NCBI GenBank assembly: GCA_049509515.1
Contig: JBEKZV010000016.1
Span: forward strand, 1-64,000
Origin: JBEKCP01 sp049509515
GTDB lineage: Bacteria; Planctomycetota; Planctomycetia; Pirellulales; Thermoguttaceae
Direction of reading: 5' to 3'
DNA: 64,000 bases
A model generated the notes under the pieces. It did not search any database. It worked only from the letters and a program-made list of their open reading frames with translations, and had not been told where the DNA came from. The position numbers and the translations under genes were made by a program. Positions 51,302 through 60,668 of the stretch are shown here, in pieces. The first letter of the stretch is position 1. Each line of letters starts with the position of its first letter.

Positions 51302-51425
51302 GTAGGGTGGGTCGACGGGCACCGTCGGGCACCGACGCGCGGCGTTGGTCGGCATGGTCGGCGAGCCCCACCAGGAACAGGTGAAATTGCCGTTAGTGGG
51401 ACTCGCTTCGCTCGACCCACCCTAC
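51302..51425. repeat. Inverted-repeat element, copy 2 of 2
   Basis: Begins GTAGGGTGGGTCGACGGGCA and ends CTCGACCCACCCTAC, with the same GGCGAGCCCCACCA word as copy 1 (22131-22222) but a longer interior (124 versus 92 bases). It ends 15 bases before the next start codon, with the ribosome binding site AAGGAG just outside. Confidence 0.85.
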
Positions 51426-51439
51426 CACAAGGAGAGAAA

Positions 51440-54400
51440 ATGAGCACCCAGCCAAGCATCATGAACCGCCGCCTCCACCAGACCGCGCGGCGTTGGACCG
51501 CACGAATCCCGGCCTTGCTGCTGGCGGGCGGGCTGGCGATCGGCCCGGCCACGCCCGCGCGGGCAGCCGGCTACGTCCGCTGGACGCCGGTCAGCCAGGG
51601 GCTGAGCCTCGGCCAGGGGCAGGGCATTCGCGAAGTCTCGATGGGCGGCAACCCGGCCGTGGTCTACGCGATCGTGGACGCCGCGGGGATGTACCGCTCC
51701 AAGGACCTCGGGAAAACGTGGACCCGCCTGGCCGCGGACGCGGCGCCGCTCCGCTCGCCCTATGCGGTGGCGGCCAGCCCGGCCGACGGCAACGTCGTCT
51801 ATGCCGCCGGCCAGAACGGCGGCGGGCTCTGGCGGAGCACGGACGGCGGCGGCTCGTGGAAGCCGGTCGGCGGGAAGGCCGCCGGCATGGCCTCCGATCA
51901 GGTCGAGTGGATCACGCTCCCGGCGGAATGTCCCGAGCTGATTCTCGTCGGCCACCAGGCGGGCGAGGCCATCTCCCTGAGCAGTGATGCCGGCAAGACG
52001 TGGCGCGCCAGCCCGCTGGGCGTCGAGGTCCAGCGGCAAGTGCCGCTGGCGGTCGGCCGGGAGCAGTGGCTGGTGGTCTCGCGACAGGCGGCGGCGATGC
52101 GCTACACCGAGGATAGCGGCAAGACCTGGGCGGCCGCGTCGGGCAACACCGACTACTTTGCCGGCCCGCTGCCGGTGATCCAAACCGGCGAGTACCTCTT
52201 CGCCTCGTCCCACCACGGCACGACGAAGAGCACCGACGGCGGCAAGACGTGGGCCTACACCATGGAACGCCATGCCCGGGTGATCGGCACCATCGGCGCC
52301 CTGCTGGTGCGTGAAGACCGCTCCGAGATCTACGGCGAGCCGGCCCGCCGGCTGGCGATCCACGTCAGCAGCGATTATGCCAATTCCTGGGAGGACGTGA
52401 CGGGCGGGCTGTGCGACCTGGTGCCCGCCGCTTTGCAAGGCAACATCATCATCCGCAACAGCGTCGATCCTTTCGCCCACGTCCGCATGGCCAGCGCCTG
52501 GTGCTCGGCTGCCGATCAGCGGACGGCCTTCCTGGGTTTGGGCAAGGCGGGGCTGTACCGGGCAACGCTCTTGCAGACCAAGCGCGGCCCGCAGATCGTC
52601 AACCCCAAGGCCAGCCCCTTCTCGCTGGCCGCCGGCGACTCGACGACGCGCGTGACCCTGAGCGTGATGGCCAGCCCCCGCTCGGGCGCGATGCAGCGGG
52701 TCTACGCAGATCTCGGCGGCCTGGGCCGCGGCGAACTCGAACTCTTCGACGACGGCCGGCACGACGACGGCCAGGCGGGCGACGGCCTGTATGCCAACAG
52801 CTTCACGCTGCCGGCCGACCTCCCGCCCGGCGAAAAGTCGCTGGGAATCGTGGCCGAGGACCAGGCCGGCCGCGTCTCCAGCGTCCGCCTGGGGCTGAAG
52901 ATCGCCGACCCGCGGGAAAAGATCATCGTCTGGGACGGCGACAAGTTCGCCCACGGCCAGGGGTGGTGTGGCCCGGCCGGCGGCTTCAGCTTCATCAAGC
53001 CCCAATCGGAGGAGGCCCACAACGGCAACGTGGCCCTGGAGGTGCATTGCGAAGTCAACGGCGGCTGGATGGGCGGCGGCTGGAACTGGTACGGCTGGTA
53101 TCCGCCCGGCAGCGGCACCGATCTCCGCGGCTTCCGGAACCTCTCCTTCTGGGCCAAGGCCGAAGGGGACAAGAAGCGAAACGTCAACGTCTCGCTGCTC
53201 TCCGGCAGCGACGGCCAGACCGGGCAGGTCGATGCCACCGAATACGGCGTCCCCGAAGGCTGCGACCTCTTGGACGGCAAGTGGCACGAGGTGGTCATTC
53301 CGCTGGCCGACCTCTATGTCAAGAAGGACGCGGCCTTCGATCCCACGAAAGTCTGGCAGCTCAACTTCAACACCTGGGGTCCCAAGGAGGGGAAGTTCAG
53401 CGTGTACATCGACGAGATCGGCTTCGACAACCGGCCGGGGCGGGCCCATTCGCAGTGGATCACGGCGCCCGAGCGGCGGCAGCCCGCGCCGCTGGGAACC
53501 GGGGCGGTAGCCGTCACGGCCTCGGTCGACGTGCTCTCCGCCGGGCAGCCGATCAGCCCGTATATCTACGGGGCGTCGATGGGCGACGTGAAAGCGGCGG
53601 TGGAAATGGGGCTGACCGCCCGCCGCGTGGGCGGCAACCCGATCACGCCCTTCAACTGGAAGACGGGATTCAGCGCCAAGGGGGCCGACTGGTTCTACCA
53701 GAACGAGGGCACGGAATCGGCTCCCGAGCAGACCTGGGTGGCGCGGTTCCACGGCGAGAATCGCAAGGCCGCCCTGGAGACCTACTTCTCGATGCCCACC
53801 ATGGGCCGCGTGGCCAAGGACGGCACCTCGGTGGCCTTCGACACCCGCAAGTATCCCGACCAGGAGAGCTGGGCCGGCAAGGCCCAGCCGACCGATCGCC
53901 TGCCGCACGCCGGCAACGGCCGGCAGTTGGTCAAGGGGGACGACGGCCGGCCGCTGGCCGACAAGAACGGCAAGTGGCTCTATCGCGACATCGAGCCCGA
54001 TCCCAACGCCACCTCGATCGCCATGTCGCCCGAGGAACAGACCGACTTCCTGCGGTTCATGATCGAGAAGATGAACTACGGGACCGCCGCGCGGGGCGGC
54101 ATCCGCTTCATCGCCCTGGACAACGAGCCCGGCATCTGGCACGCCACCCACCGCGGCATGCACCCCAAGGGCTGCTCCTACGACGAGCTTTGGGAGCGGA
54201 CGCAAACCTATGCCACGCTGCTGAAGAAGATCGATCCGGGGGTGAAGATCGCCGCGCCCACCGCCTGGGGCTGGACCGAGTACTTGATGTCCGGCCTGGA
54301 CAGCCAGCTTGTCGGGCAGGGCAAGGGCACGTGGGAGAACCCGCCCGACTTCACGGCCCACGGCGGCGAGCCGCTGGGCCGCTGGCTCTTGAAGAAACTC

Positions 54401-55141
54401 AAGGCCCACGAGCACCAGACCGGCGTGCGGCTCGTGGACCTCCTCGATTTCCACTTCTACCCGCAGACGGGTATTTACATGGCGGGGCAACCCAACGATC
54501 CGGCGGTCATGGAAGGCCGCGTCCAGGAAACCCGCGTCCTCTGGGACCCCACCTGGAAAGACCCCTCCTGGATGGGCAAGGAAACCGGCCACGTCATACA
54601 GTTGATCCCGATGATGAAGAAATGGATCGCCGAATGCGACCCCGGGCTGGGCATCGCCCTGGGCGAATACAACTTCGGCGGCCAGCAGGACGTCTCCGGC
54701 GGCGTGGCCCAGGCCGAAGTCCTGGGGATCTTCGCCCGGGAAGGCGTCCAGCACGCCTATTTCTGGTTCTTCCCCGAGCCGAACAGCTCGCCGTACTTCG
54801 CCTTCAAGATGTTCCGCAATCCCGACGGCCGGCACACGGCCTTCGGCGACCGCTATCTGGCCAGCCGCACCAGCGCCCCCGAGGACGTTTCGGTCCACGC
54901 CGCCCGGGACAGCAAGACGGGCCGCGTGACCGTGGTGTTGGTGAACAAGCGGGCCGCCAAGGGTGCCCGCGTGGCCCTGGGCTTCAACGCCCCCGTGCCG
55001 CCGCAGAAACTGGCCGTTTACGAATACAGCGCGGCCAACAAACACTGCATCGGGCAATGGCCCGAGCGGACCGTCGGGGGCAACGGCCTCCAGATCGACC
55101 TGCCGCCGCTCGCGGTGCTGCGGTTCGACCTGAAAATGTAA
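51440..55141 (+). CDS. Multidomain secreted GH44-type hydrolase with BNR propeller
   Basis: A 1233-residue protein with signal peptide (ARIPALLLAGGLAIGPATP). Residues about 40-330 have BNR/Asp-box loops (YRSKDLGKTWT, WRSTDGGGSWK, TEDSGKTW, STDGGKTWA), a sortilin/xyloglucanase-like propeller. About 390-490 is an Ig-like segment, and about 495-675 a jelly-roll module with a WAKAEGDKKRNVNVSL strand and DEIGFDN, like carbohydrate-binding modules. From about 700 to 1130 is a GH44-like barrel: ALDNEPGIWH (Glu 896, acid/base) and ALGEYNFGG (Glu 1076, nucleophile). The last about 90 residues form a beta-sandwich. Likely substrate: xyloglucan, cellulose or glucomannan. AAGGAG precedes ATG 51440. Confidence 0.85.
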   Translation: MSTQPSIMNRRLHQTARRWTARIPALLLAGGLAIGPATPARAAGYVRWTPVSQGLSLGQGQGIREVSMGGNPAVVYAIVDAAGMYRSKDLGKTWTRLAADAAPLRSPYAVAASPADGNVVYAAGQNGGGLWRSTDGGGSWKPVGGKAAGMASDQVEWITLPAECPELILVGHQAGEAISLSSDAGKTWRASPLGVEVQRQVPLAVGREQWLVVSRQAAAMRYTEDSGKTWAAASGNTDYFAGPLPVIQTGEYLFASSHHGTTKSTDGGKTWAYTMERHARVIGTIGALLVREDRSEIYGEPARRLAIHVSSDYANSWEDVTGGLCDLVPAALQGNIIIRNSVDPFAHVRMASAWCSAADQRTAFLGLGKAGLYRATLLQTKRGPQIVNPKASPFSLAAGDSTTRVTLSVMASPRSGAMQRVYADLGGLGRGELELFDDGRHDDGQAGDGLYANSFTLPADLPPGEKSLGIVAEDQAGRVSSVRLGLKIADPREKIIVWDGDKFAHGQGWCGPAGGFSFIKPQSEEAHNGNVALEVHCEVNGGWMGGGWNWYGWYPPGSGTDLRGFRNLSFWAKAEGDKKRNVNVSLLSGSDGQTGQVDATEYGVPEGCDLLDGKWHEVVIPLADLYVKKDAAFDPTKVWQLNFNTWGPKEGKFSVYIDEIGFDNRPGRAHSQWITAPERRQPAPLGTGAVAVTASVDVLSAGQPISPYIYGASMGDVKAAVEMGLTARRVGGNPITPFNWKTGFSAKGADWFYQNEGTESAPEQTWVARFHGENRKAALETYFSMPTMGRVAKDGTSVAFDTRKYPDQESWAGKAQPTDRLPHAGNGRQLVKGDDGRPLADKNGKWLYRDIEPDPNATSIAMSPEEQTDFLRFMIEKMNYGTAARGGIRFIALDNEPGIWHATHRGMHPKGCSYDELWERTQTYATLLKKIDPGVKIAAPTAWGWTEYLMSGLDSQLVGQGKGTWENPPDFTAHGGEPLGRWLLKKLKAHEHQTGVRLVDLLDFHFYPQTGIYMAGQPNDPAVMEGRVQETRVLWDPTWKDPSWMGKETGHVIQLIPMMKKWIAECDPGLGIALGEYNFGGQQDVSGGVAQAEVLGIFAREGVQHAYFWFFPEPNSSPYFAFKMFRNPDGRHTAFGDRYLASRTSAPEDVSVHAARDSKTGRVTVVLVNKRAAKGARVALGFNAPVPPQKLAVYEYSAANKHCIGQWPERTVGGNGLQIDLPPLAVLRFDLKM

Positions 55142-55192
55142 CTGCGCGGAAATCCCGGACTGACCTGCTGCCTCCCGGCCCTGCCGGGCTTT

Positions 55193-55247
55193 GTTGTGGC
55201 ACGGTCTCCCGACCGCGTGTTGTGGCACGGTCTCCTGACCGTGCCAC
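55193..55247. repeat. Direct repeat and perfect hairpin downstream of the GH44 gene
   Basis: A 23-base unit at 55193-55215 is repeated at 55219-55241 with one difference. The second copy forms a perfect 10-base hairpin, GTGGCACGGT (55222-55231) with ACCGTGCCAC (55238-55247). It follows the GH44 stop by about 50 bases, so it may end the transcript, though without a T-run. Confidence 0.85.
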
Positions 55248-55314
55248 GGCTTTGACCGCGGGTCTCCCCTTCCCGCGGGCGGCGCCGATGGCTCGCCATC
55301 GGTGTTGCCCGGCA

Positions 55315-56358
55315 TCAATAGTATTCGTCGTCCGCCGAAATCGCACAGTGCGGCAGCTCCTGCTGGAGCTTCTTGACGCCCTCCGCGCTGACCCCCGTGT
55401 GGTCAAGGTCCAGGAACGTGAGCGCCTTGAATCCCTTGAGGTGTTTCAATCCGGCATCGTCCACGCCGCTGCCGGACAGGTTCAGCCGGCTGAGCTTGGG
55501 CAACGACCGCAGGTGCTCCAGGCCGGCCCCTGTCACCTTGGAACTGCTCAGATCGAGCGAATAGAGGCTGTCCATGCCTTTGAGGTGCATCAGGCCCGTG
55601 CCGCTCACGTCGGCGTGATCCAGCCTAAGCCGCCGGAGCTTCTTGAACCCTGCGAGGCTCTTCAGCCCGTCGTCCGTCACGCTGGTAAACGAAAGGTCCA
55701 GATCTTCGAGATTGGCCAGCCCTTTGAGGCGGGCCAGTCCGGCGTCGCCAACGCCGGTCCCCACCAGGTTCAGCGTTCGCAGCTCGGTCAGCCCTTTCAG
55801 GGGTTCCATATCCGCATCGCCCACGCCGGTGCCGCGGAGATTCAGGTTCCGGAGTTTCGTGAGTCCGCGGAGGGGCGTCAGCCCCACGCGGGCCACGCGC
55901 GTGGCGGGCCGCGGCGTGAATTGCCACGTGGCGCTGGGGCTCTTCAGCGTCGCGTCGCCCAGGTGCGTGCCGTCGAGGTCCAATTCCCGCAGATTCGTCA
56001 GCCCCTTGAGGTGCTCCAACCCGGCATCCGTGATGCTCCTGAATCCGAGGTCCAGTATTGCGAGGTTCTTCAGCCCTTCGATCCGCTGGAGGTCCGCGTC
56101 GGTCGTGACGCCGCCGTCCTTGTAGAAGGCCGGCAGCTTGATCAGCGCCCGCGCGCAGGCATTGTCGATCTCCGCGGCGCTCGGGTCCGCGGCAATAGCC
56201 GGGTTTCCCGGGCTCGTTTCGTCCACGCGAGCCGAAGCCCCGGGCCTCTCAGGCTCTGCGGCGGCCTTCGCCTGTGGTTGCTTGGCTTCCGCGCCCCGTG
56301 CCGAGGCGACGGCAAGCCACATTCCCAACGCGAGCATGGATAGCACGATTCGGTTCAT
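55315..56358 (-). CDS. Exported leucine-rich-repeat protein
   Basis: A 347-residue protein with a signal peptide (MNRIVLSMLALGMWLAVASA) and about nine leucine-rich repeats of roughly 24 residues: LKNLAILDLGFRSITDAGLE, LTELRTLNLVGTGVGDAGLA, LPKLSRLNLSGSGVDDAGLK. The type with T/S-x-V-T/D-D-A-G-L is common in planctomycetes and builds a curved binding surface; no enzyme domain is present. A break of the pattern near residues 140-165 (SPSATWQFTPRPATRVARVG) interrupts the solenoid. Good ribosome binding site (AAGGAAG). Its partner is unknown. Confidence 0.85.
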   Translation of the reverse strand: MNRIVLSMLALGMWLAVASARGAEAKQPQAKAAAEPERPGASARVDETSPGNPAIAADPSAAEIDNACARALIKLPAFYKDGGVTTDADLQRIEGLKNLAILDLGFRSITDAGLEHLKGLTNLRELDLDGTHLGDATLKSPSATWQFTPRPATRVARVGLTPLRGLTKLRNLNLRGTGVGDADMEPLKGLTELRTLNLVGTGVGDAGLARLKGLANLEDLDLSFTSVTDDGLKSLAGFKKLRRLRLDHADVSGTGLMHLKGMDSLYSLDLSSSKVTGAGLEHLRSLPKLSRLNLSGSGVDDAGLKHLKGFKALTFLDLDHTGVSAEGVKKLQQELPHCAISADDEYY

Positions 56359-56460
56359 ACGATTCTTCCTTATACGTGCCCGTCCCCCGTAATCCCTCGA
56401 AAGCTGCGCACTTCACCCCGGGCCACATCGGGCTCGCCAAAGGCACCTGTTTTCAACCGC

Positions 56461-57096
56461 TCACCGCATGCGCTTGAACGGCCGCGCCGGTGCCGGGCGA
56501 GGGCCGCACGCGCAGCCTCCGCATGTCATGCACGCAAGCGGCTCGTCACAAGAACTCACGGGCCCCCTCGGCGGGACTTCTTTCGCCGCTGCGGATTTCG
56601 CCGTCTTCCGGCGGAACACGATGACTTGCCCCTGCGCGGAGGTAAACTTCAGGCGCAGCTCTCCGCCGTAAAGACTGGGTTCGAACAGGAGGGCGCTGCC
56701 GGGCGGCCCCAGGTAGATTACTCCGTCCCGGATCCATCCCGGATCCGAGTCGGGCGTCTTCCATCGGCCATGCGCGTCGAACATGAACAGAGTCACGTCG
56801 AACGCGCCTCCGAACCTCCCCTCGGACTCCTCGGGGCTGAGCTTCCGAACCGTTAGTTCGCACCCAGTGGCGCCGTGGAACTCTAGCAAGTCGAGCGGTC
56901 GCACGGGCGACAGGTCGTCGGCGATCCAAAGGCCCAGCAGCGACTCCGCAGACGGCCGCGGGGTCCGGACCGCAGGGGGCGCATTCCCCGCACACACGCG
57001 CCCCTGCGCTGCCGAGAGCACCGCGGCCGACATGACCGCGCCGGCTGCGAGGATCGCCGGGCGAAGGAACGGAACGCCCTGCAGCGTCGCTCTCAT
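56461..57096 (-). CDS. Exported protein of unknown function with Cys-rich tail
   Basis: A 211-residue protein with a signal-type N-terminus (RPAILAAGAVMSAAVLSAAQ). The middle (LLGLWIADDLSPVRPLDLLE, GWIRDGVIYLGPPGSALLF, LRLKFTSAQGQVIVFRRK) looks like a lipocalin- or nuclear-transport-type small beta fold with a W-x-D motif, similar to planctomycete proteins that follow a 'G-x-W' pattern. The C-terminal 30 residues have CDEPLACMTCGGCACG, five cysteines that could bind a metal. I do not recognise the family. Start 57096 (MRATLQGVP) gives the signal peptide. Confidence 0.6.
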   Translation of the reverse strand: MRATLQGVPFLRPAILAAGAVMSAAVLSAAQGRVCAGNAPPAVRTPRPSAESLLGLWIADDLSPVRPLDLLEFHGATGCELTVRKLSPEESEGRFGGAFDVTLFMFDAHGRWKTPDSDPGWIRDGVIYLGPPGSALLFEPSLYGGELRLKFTSAQGQVIVFRRKTAKSAAAKEVPPRGPVSSCDEPLACMTCGGCACGPRPAPARPFKRMR

Positions 57097-57412
57097 CTAT
57101 CGACACTCCGTCCGTGGCCGGCGGTTAAAGGACGCAGTCGCAAGTAATGGAATTGCACCTCGGCGCCCTCCGGGCAACCAGCGAGCCGTTACGGCGGACT
57201 CTGCCTCCCTGAGAATAAGCTGTCCGGGCACTGCGTGCAACGGGCCTGGCCGCCGCCTGGCGATTCCGCAACTTGTTCGATAGGTCCGATTCCAGGCCGT
57301 GCAGCCCGCCCCGCCCCGTGGCGAACATCACGAAGGCCAAGGGAAAGACCCCCGTCGTGGGAATGGCGGGGCACGGACGCGCATCGCGCAGCACGGCCAT
57401 CCGCGACCTTAA
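57097..57412. other. Gene-free stretch before the efflux operon's end
   Basis: 316 bases between the stop of emrB and the start of the Cys-tail protein gene (both minus). Reading frames on both strands are short and Arg/Ser-rich. It must hold the promoter of 56461-57096. I see no terminator. Confidence 0.4.
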
Positions 57413-59005
57413 CTAGTGCATGGCGGCGGCGCCCCCGCGTGCTCTCATCTTTCTGAACAGCAAGACGAGGGGCACGCAGACCAGGCATAACAGCGCCAGC
57501 CGGCGAAACGTATCCACGTAGGCGAAGAGGGCGGCCTGCTGTTGCAGCACGCCGTAGAGCAGCCCGTAGGCTTGCTGCTGGGCGCTGGCCGGATCGCTGT
57601 ACTGGCCGAGCATCCTGGTGGCCGATTGAAGATGCTGCTGGAACTGCGGATCGTAAGGGCTGAGGTGGCCGACCATCAACGCCTGGTGGGCTTGAGCGCC
57701 GCGGGCCACGAGGGTGGTCGCCATGGCGATGCCGGCGCTGCCGCCGATGTTGCGCATCAGGTTGAACACTCCCGCGGCATTGCCCATCTGTTCGTTCGGC
57801 AAGGCGCCCATGCTGGTCGTGGTGAGAGGGACGAAGATGAAGCCCATGGCGAATCCCGAGAGGACGTTGGGCCACGCCACGTTCCTGGTGGCAATCTCCA
57901 GGTTGATGTCCCCGAATTCACTGACCGCGTATGCCAGAATGAGGAATCCGAATCCTATGAGCAAGCGCGTGTCGATTCGTGAAACCAACCCGCCCACCAG
58001 CAACAAGGAGCAGACCGCGCCCATGCCGCGGGGGCTTATGGCCAGGCCGCTGTTGAGGGCCGGATAGCCCATCAGTCCCTGGAGGAACAGGGGCAAGAGG
58101 GCCGTGGTGCTATAGAGCGTGATGCCCATGACGGTCATCAGCAGGGTGCCCACGGCGAAGTTGCGGTTGCGGAACACGCGGATATCGACCAGCGGGTGCT
58201 CGACCCGCAGTTCCCAGACGATCAGGAAAATCAGCGACAGCAGCGAGATGAGCGACGCCCAGCAAACCCACGTGGCGTTGAACCAATCGTCCTCCTGGCC
58301 GCGGTCCAGGACCACTTGCAGCGTGCCCAACCACAGCGCCAAGACCCCGAAGCCGATATAGTCGACCTTGCCGCCGCGATTCTCGTGGGCCTCGCGCAGG
58401 TACGGCGGGTCTTCCACGAAGGCCTGCGACATGAGGATCGCCAAGCCGCCCAAGGGGACGTTGATGAAGAAGATCCATCGCCAGGAGTAATTGTCCGTAA
58501 TCCAGCCGCCCAATACCGGCCCGATGATGGGAGCCACCACCACCCCCATGCCGAACACGGCCATCGCTATGCCGCGTTTGGCGGGCGGGAAGCTTTCCAT
58601 GAGAATCGACTGCGACAAGGGCTGCAGCGCCCCGCCGGCGGCCCCCTGTGCTACGCGGGAGAAAACGAGGAAGCCCAGCGTCGCCGCTGCACCACAGGCC
58701 GCCGAGGCCAGGGTGAAAAAGGCAATGCAGGCGATCAGGAACCGCTTCCGCCCGAAGAAACCGCACAGCCATCCGGTCATCGGCAGCACGATGGCGTTGG
58801 AGACCAGGTAGCTGGTCAAGACCCACGTCGCCTCGTCGGTGCTGGCCGACAGGTTGCCGGCGATGTGGGGAACCGCCACGTTGGCCACCGAAGTATCGAG
58901 GACTTCCAGGATGGTGGCCAGCATCACGGATGCGGCGATGAGCCACGGATTCACGCTGGGCTGCCAGGCGGTCGTTTCGGCGGCAGGAGACGCGGTTTGC
59001 GGCAT
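57413..59005 (-). CDS. emrB: EmrB/QacA-type MFS drug transporter (DHA2)
   Basis: A 530-residue membrane protein with 14 hydrophobic spans. Family motifs: LDTSVANVAVPHIAGNL (motif D1 of DHA2), MTGWLCGFFGRKRFLIACI (motif A, with GRKR), and GVVVAPIIGPVLGGWITDN (motif C, antiporter). It exports hydrophobic or toxic compounds with proton uptake, together with the EmrA adaptor and an outer membrane channel. Start 59005 (MPQTASPAAE) lies 32 bases downstream of the emrA stop, so the genes are cotranscribed. Specificity not predictable. Confidence 0.9.
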   Translation of the reverse strand: MPQTASPAAETTAWQPSVNPWLIAASVMLATILEVLDTSVANVAVPHIAGNLSASTDEATWVLTSYLVSNAIVLPMTGWLCGFFGRKRFLIACIAFFTLASAACGAAATLGFLVFSRVAQGAAGGALQPLSQSILMESFPPAKRGIAMAVFGMGVVVAPIIGPVLGGWITDNYSWRWIFFINVPLGGLAILMSQAFVEDPPYLREAHENRGGKVDYIGFGVLALWLGTLQVVLDRGQEDDWFNATWVCWASLISLLSLIFLIVWELRVEHPLVDIRVFRNRNFAVGTLLMTVMGITLYSTTALLPLFLQGLMGYPALNSGLAISPRGMGAVCSLLLVGGLVSRIDTRLLIGFGFLILAYAVSEFGDINLEIATRNVAWPNVLSGFAMGFIFVPLTTTSMGALPNEQMGNAAGVFNLMRNIGGSAGIAMATTLVARGAQAHQALMVGHLSPYDPQFQQHLQSATRMLGQYSDPASAQQQAYGLLYGVLQQQAALFAYVDTFRRLALLCLVCVPLVLLFRKMRARGGAAAMH

Positions 59006-59037
59006 GACCGGTTCGCTCGATTCGGCGTAAACAAGTC

Positions 59038-60612
59038 TCAGCGGGACGCGGGACCCCCCGTGGCCGCGGCGATTGTCCTTCCCGGCTCGCTCACCTTGAC
59101 CGAGGGCCACACCGACATCCCCGGCCCCAACGCGTACTGTTCGACCTGTTTGGGATCGTCGAAGACGATCTTCACGGGCACGCGCTGTACGACCTTCACG
59201 TAGTTGCCCGTGGCGTTTTCCGGCGGCAGGAGGCTGAATCGCGCCCCGCTGCCGCGCTGGACGCTTTCCACGTGGGCCGCGAGCGTTACGCCGGGGTGCG
59301 CATCGAGAGCGACAGCGGCGGGCTGTCCGGGCTGCATCCGGGCCAGTTGCGTCTCCTTGAAGTTGGCGACCACCCAAATGTCGGGATCGACCAGGGCCAA
59401 CAGCGGTTGACCGATCTGCACGTGCGTCCCGATCTCGACGCTCTTGCGGGTGACGTGCCCGGAAATCGGGGCATGGATTTTCGTGTAGGACAGGTTCAAC
59501 CTGGCCTGCTTGGCCTCGGCTTCGGCGCGGGCCACCTCGGCCTCGGCCACGCTGGTTTGCGATCGGCTCTGCGCCACCTGTTTGGGGGCCGCGTTCGTGC
59601 CGCTGCGCTGGGCCTCGGCCCGCCCCAAGGCGGCCTGCTGCCCGGCAACACCCGACTCGGCCTGGCGAACGCCGCTCTGGGCTGCCGTTATCGCAGCCTC
59701 GGCCTGCCTGACGGCCGCCTCTTGTGCCATGATCCGTTGCCGTACCGCCGAGACGTCGGCGTTGGCGACCCGTTCCGCGGCAACCGCTTCGTCCAGGGTG
59801 TCCTGGGAAGCGGCATGTTCGGGCACGAGCGCCGCAATGCGTTTCAAGAACGCGTTGGCCCGCTGTTGTCGTGCTGCCGCGGCCAAGAGGTCGGCTTCCG
59901 CCTGCTTCTGACCCGCTTGAACCGCCGCCAACTGTGCCTGTGCCTGCGCCTGCTGGCTCTTCGCGGTCGCCACGGCTGCCCGGGCCGTCTCTACGGCTGC
60001 CCGGGCGCCCTCCACGCCGGCGGAAGCCTCGTCCACTCCGGCCGTCGAAGTGATTTCGGTGACGGCGGTCCCGATGGAGCGAGACCTCTGGCCGGCGCGG
60101 GCCGCCGCCAGCGCGGCTTCCGCCGCCGCCAGACGGGCCTCGAAATCGCGCGGGTCGAGCTCCGCCAGGAGATCGCCTTTGTTGACCCATTGATTGTCGT
60201 TCACGAAGACCTTGGCCACGTGCCCCGCCACGCGCGGGCTGACCGCAACGACGTGCCCATCCAGAAAGGCGTCGTCGGTGCTCTCGTAGGAGAGCGCGTA
60301 GAGGTAGTAGGCAACGCCGACCCCGATTCCCACCACGGCGGCAACGCCGAGCACTGCCCAAACCCAGGGGCGGCGGCCGGCCTTGGCCGGCTCATCCGGC
60401 TCCCGGCCGGAAGACATGTCGTCTTGGGCATCATCCGCTTTCACGCGCTGGACGACGTGCTCACCGTGGACTTCCACGGCAGCCCCGTCGCCGTTCCCTC
60501 TGGTTTTGAGAGCAATTCCCGGATCCACGGCGACTCCCTCGTTATCCTTGCTTATCACGAGAACAACTCCCGTGCCATCTGTCTTCGTGTCATTCATGTC
60601 TTGGTCTCGCAT
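59038..60612 (-). CDS. emrA: EmrA/HlyD-type membrane fusion protein
   Basis: A 524-residue periplasmic adaptor linking EmrB to an outer membrane channel. A membrane span (VWAVLGVAAVVGIGVGVAYY, about 84-103) is followed by the first lipoyl half (DGHVVAVSPRVAGHVAKVFV), a long coiled coil (about 165-375, AEAALAAARAGQ and QAQAQAQLAAVQAGQKQAEA), the second lipoyl half (LSYTKIHAPISGHVTRKSVE) and a beta-barrel domain. The coiled coil is longer than in E. coli EmrA, and the N-terminus before the span (about 80 residues) is an acidic tail not usual in the family. A start at 60597 (MNDTKTDG) is an alternative to 60612. It is followed closely by emrB. Confidence 0.85.
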   Translation of the reverse strand: MRDQDMNDTKTDGTGVVLVISKDNEGVAVDPGIALKTRGNGDGAAVEVHGEHVVQRVKADDAQDDMSSGREPDEPAKAGRRPWVWAVLGVAAVVGIGVGVAYYLYALSYESTDDAFLDGHVVAVSPRVAGHVAKVFVNDNQWVNKGDLLAELDPRDFEARLAAAEAALAAARAGQRSRSIGTAVTEITSTAGVDEASAGVEGARAAVETARAAVATAKSQQAQAQAQLAAVQAGQKQAEADLLAAAARQQRANAFLKRIAALVPEHAASQDTLDEAVAAERVANADVSAVRQRIMAQEAAVRQAEAAITAAQSGVRQAESGVAGQQAALGRAEAQRSGTNAAPKQVAQSRSQTSVAEAEVARAEAEAKQARLNLSYTKIHAPISGHVTRKSVEIGTHVQIGQPLLALVDPDIWVVANFKETQLARMQPGQPAAVALDAHPGVTLAAHVESVQRGSGARFSLLPPENATGNYVKVVQRVPVKIVFDDPKQVEQYALGPGMSVWPSVKVSEPGRTIAAATGGPASR

Positions 60613-60668
60613 GTTTGAGAACGCGCCAGGGACAGTGTTTTGCCGCCCTGTTTGTTGCGGCTCCGTTG

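Noticed and set aside
51422..55318. 1298-codon open frame on the minus strand, opposite the GH44 gene
   Set aside because: Same shadow effect; the plus-strand gene has recognisable BNR and GH44 motifs and a strong ribosome binding site.
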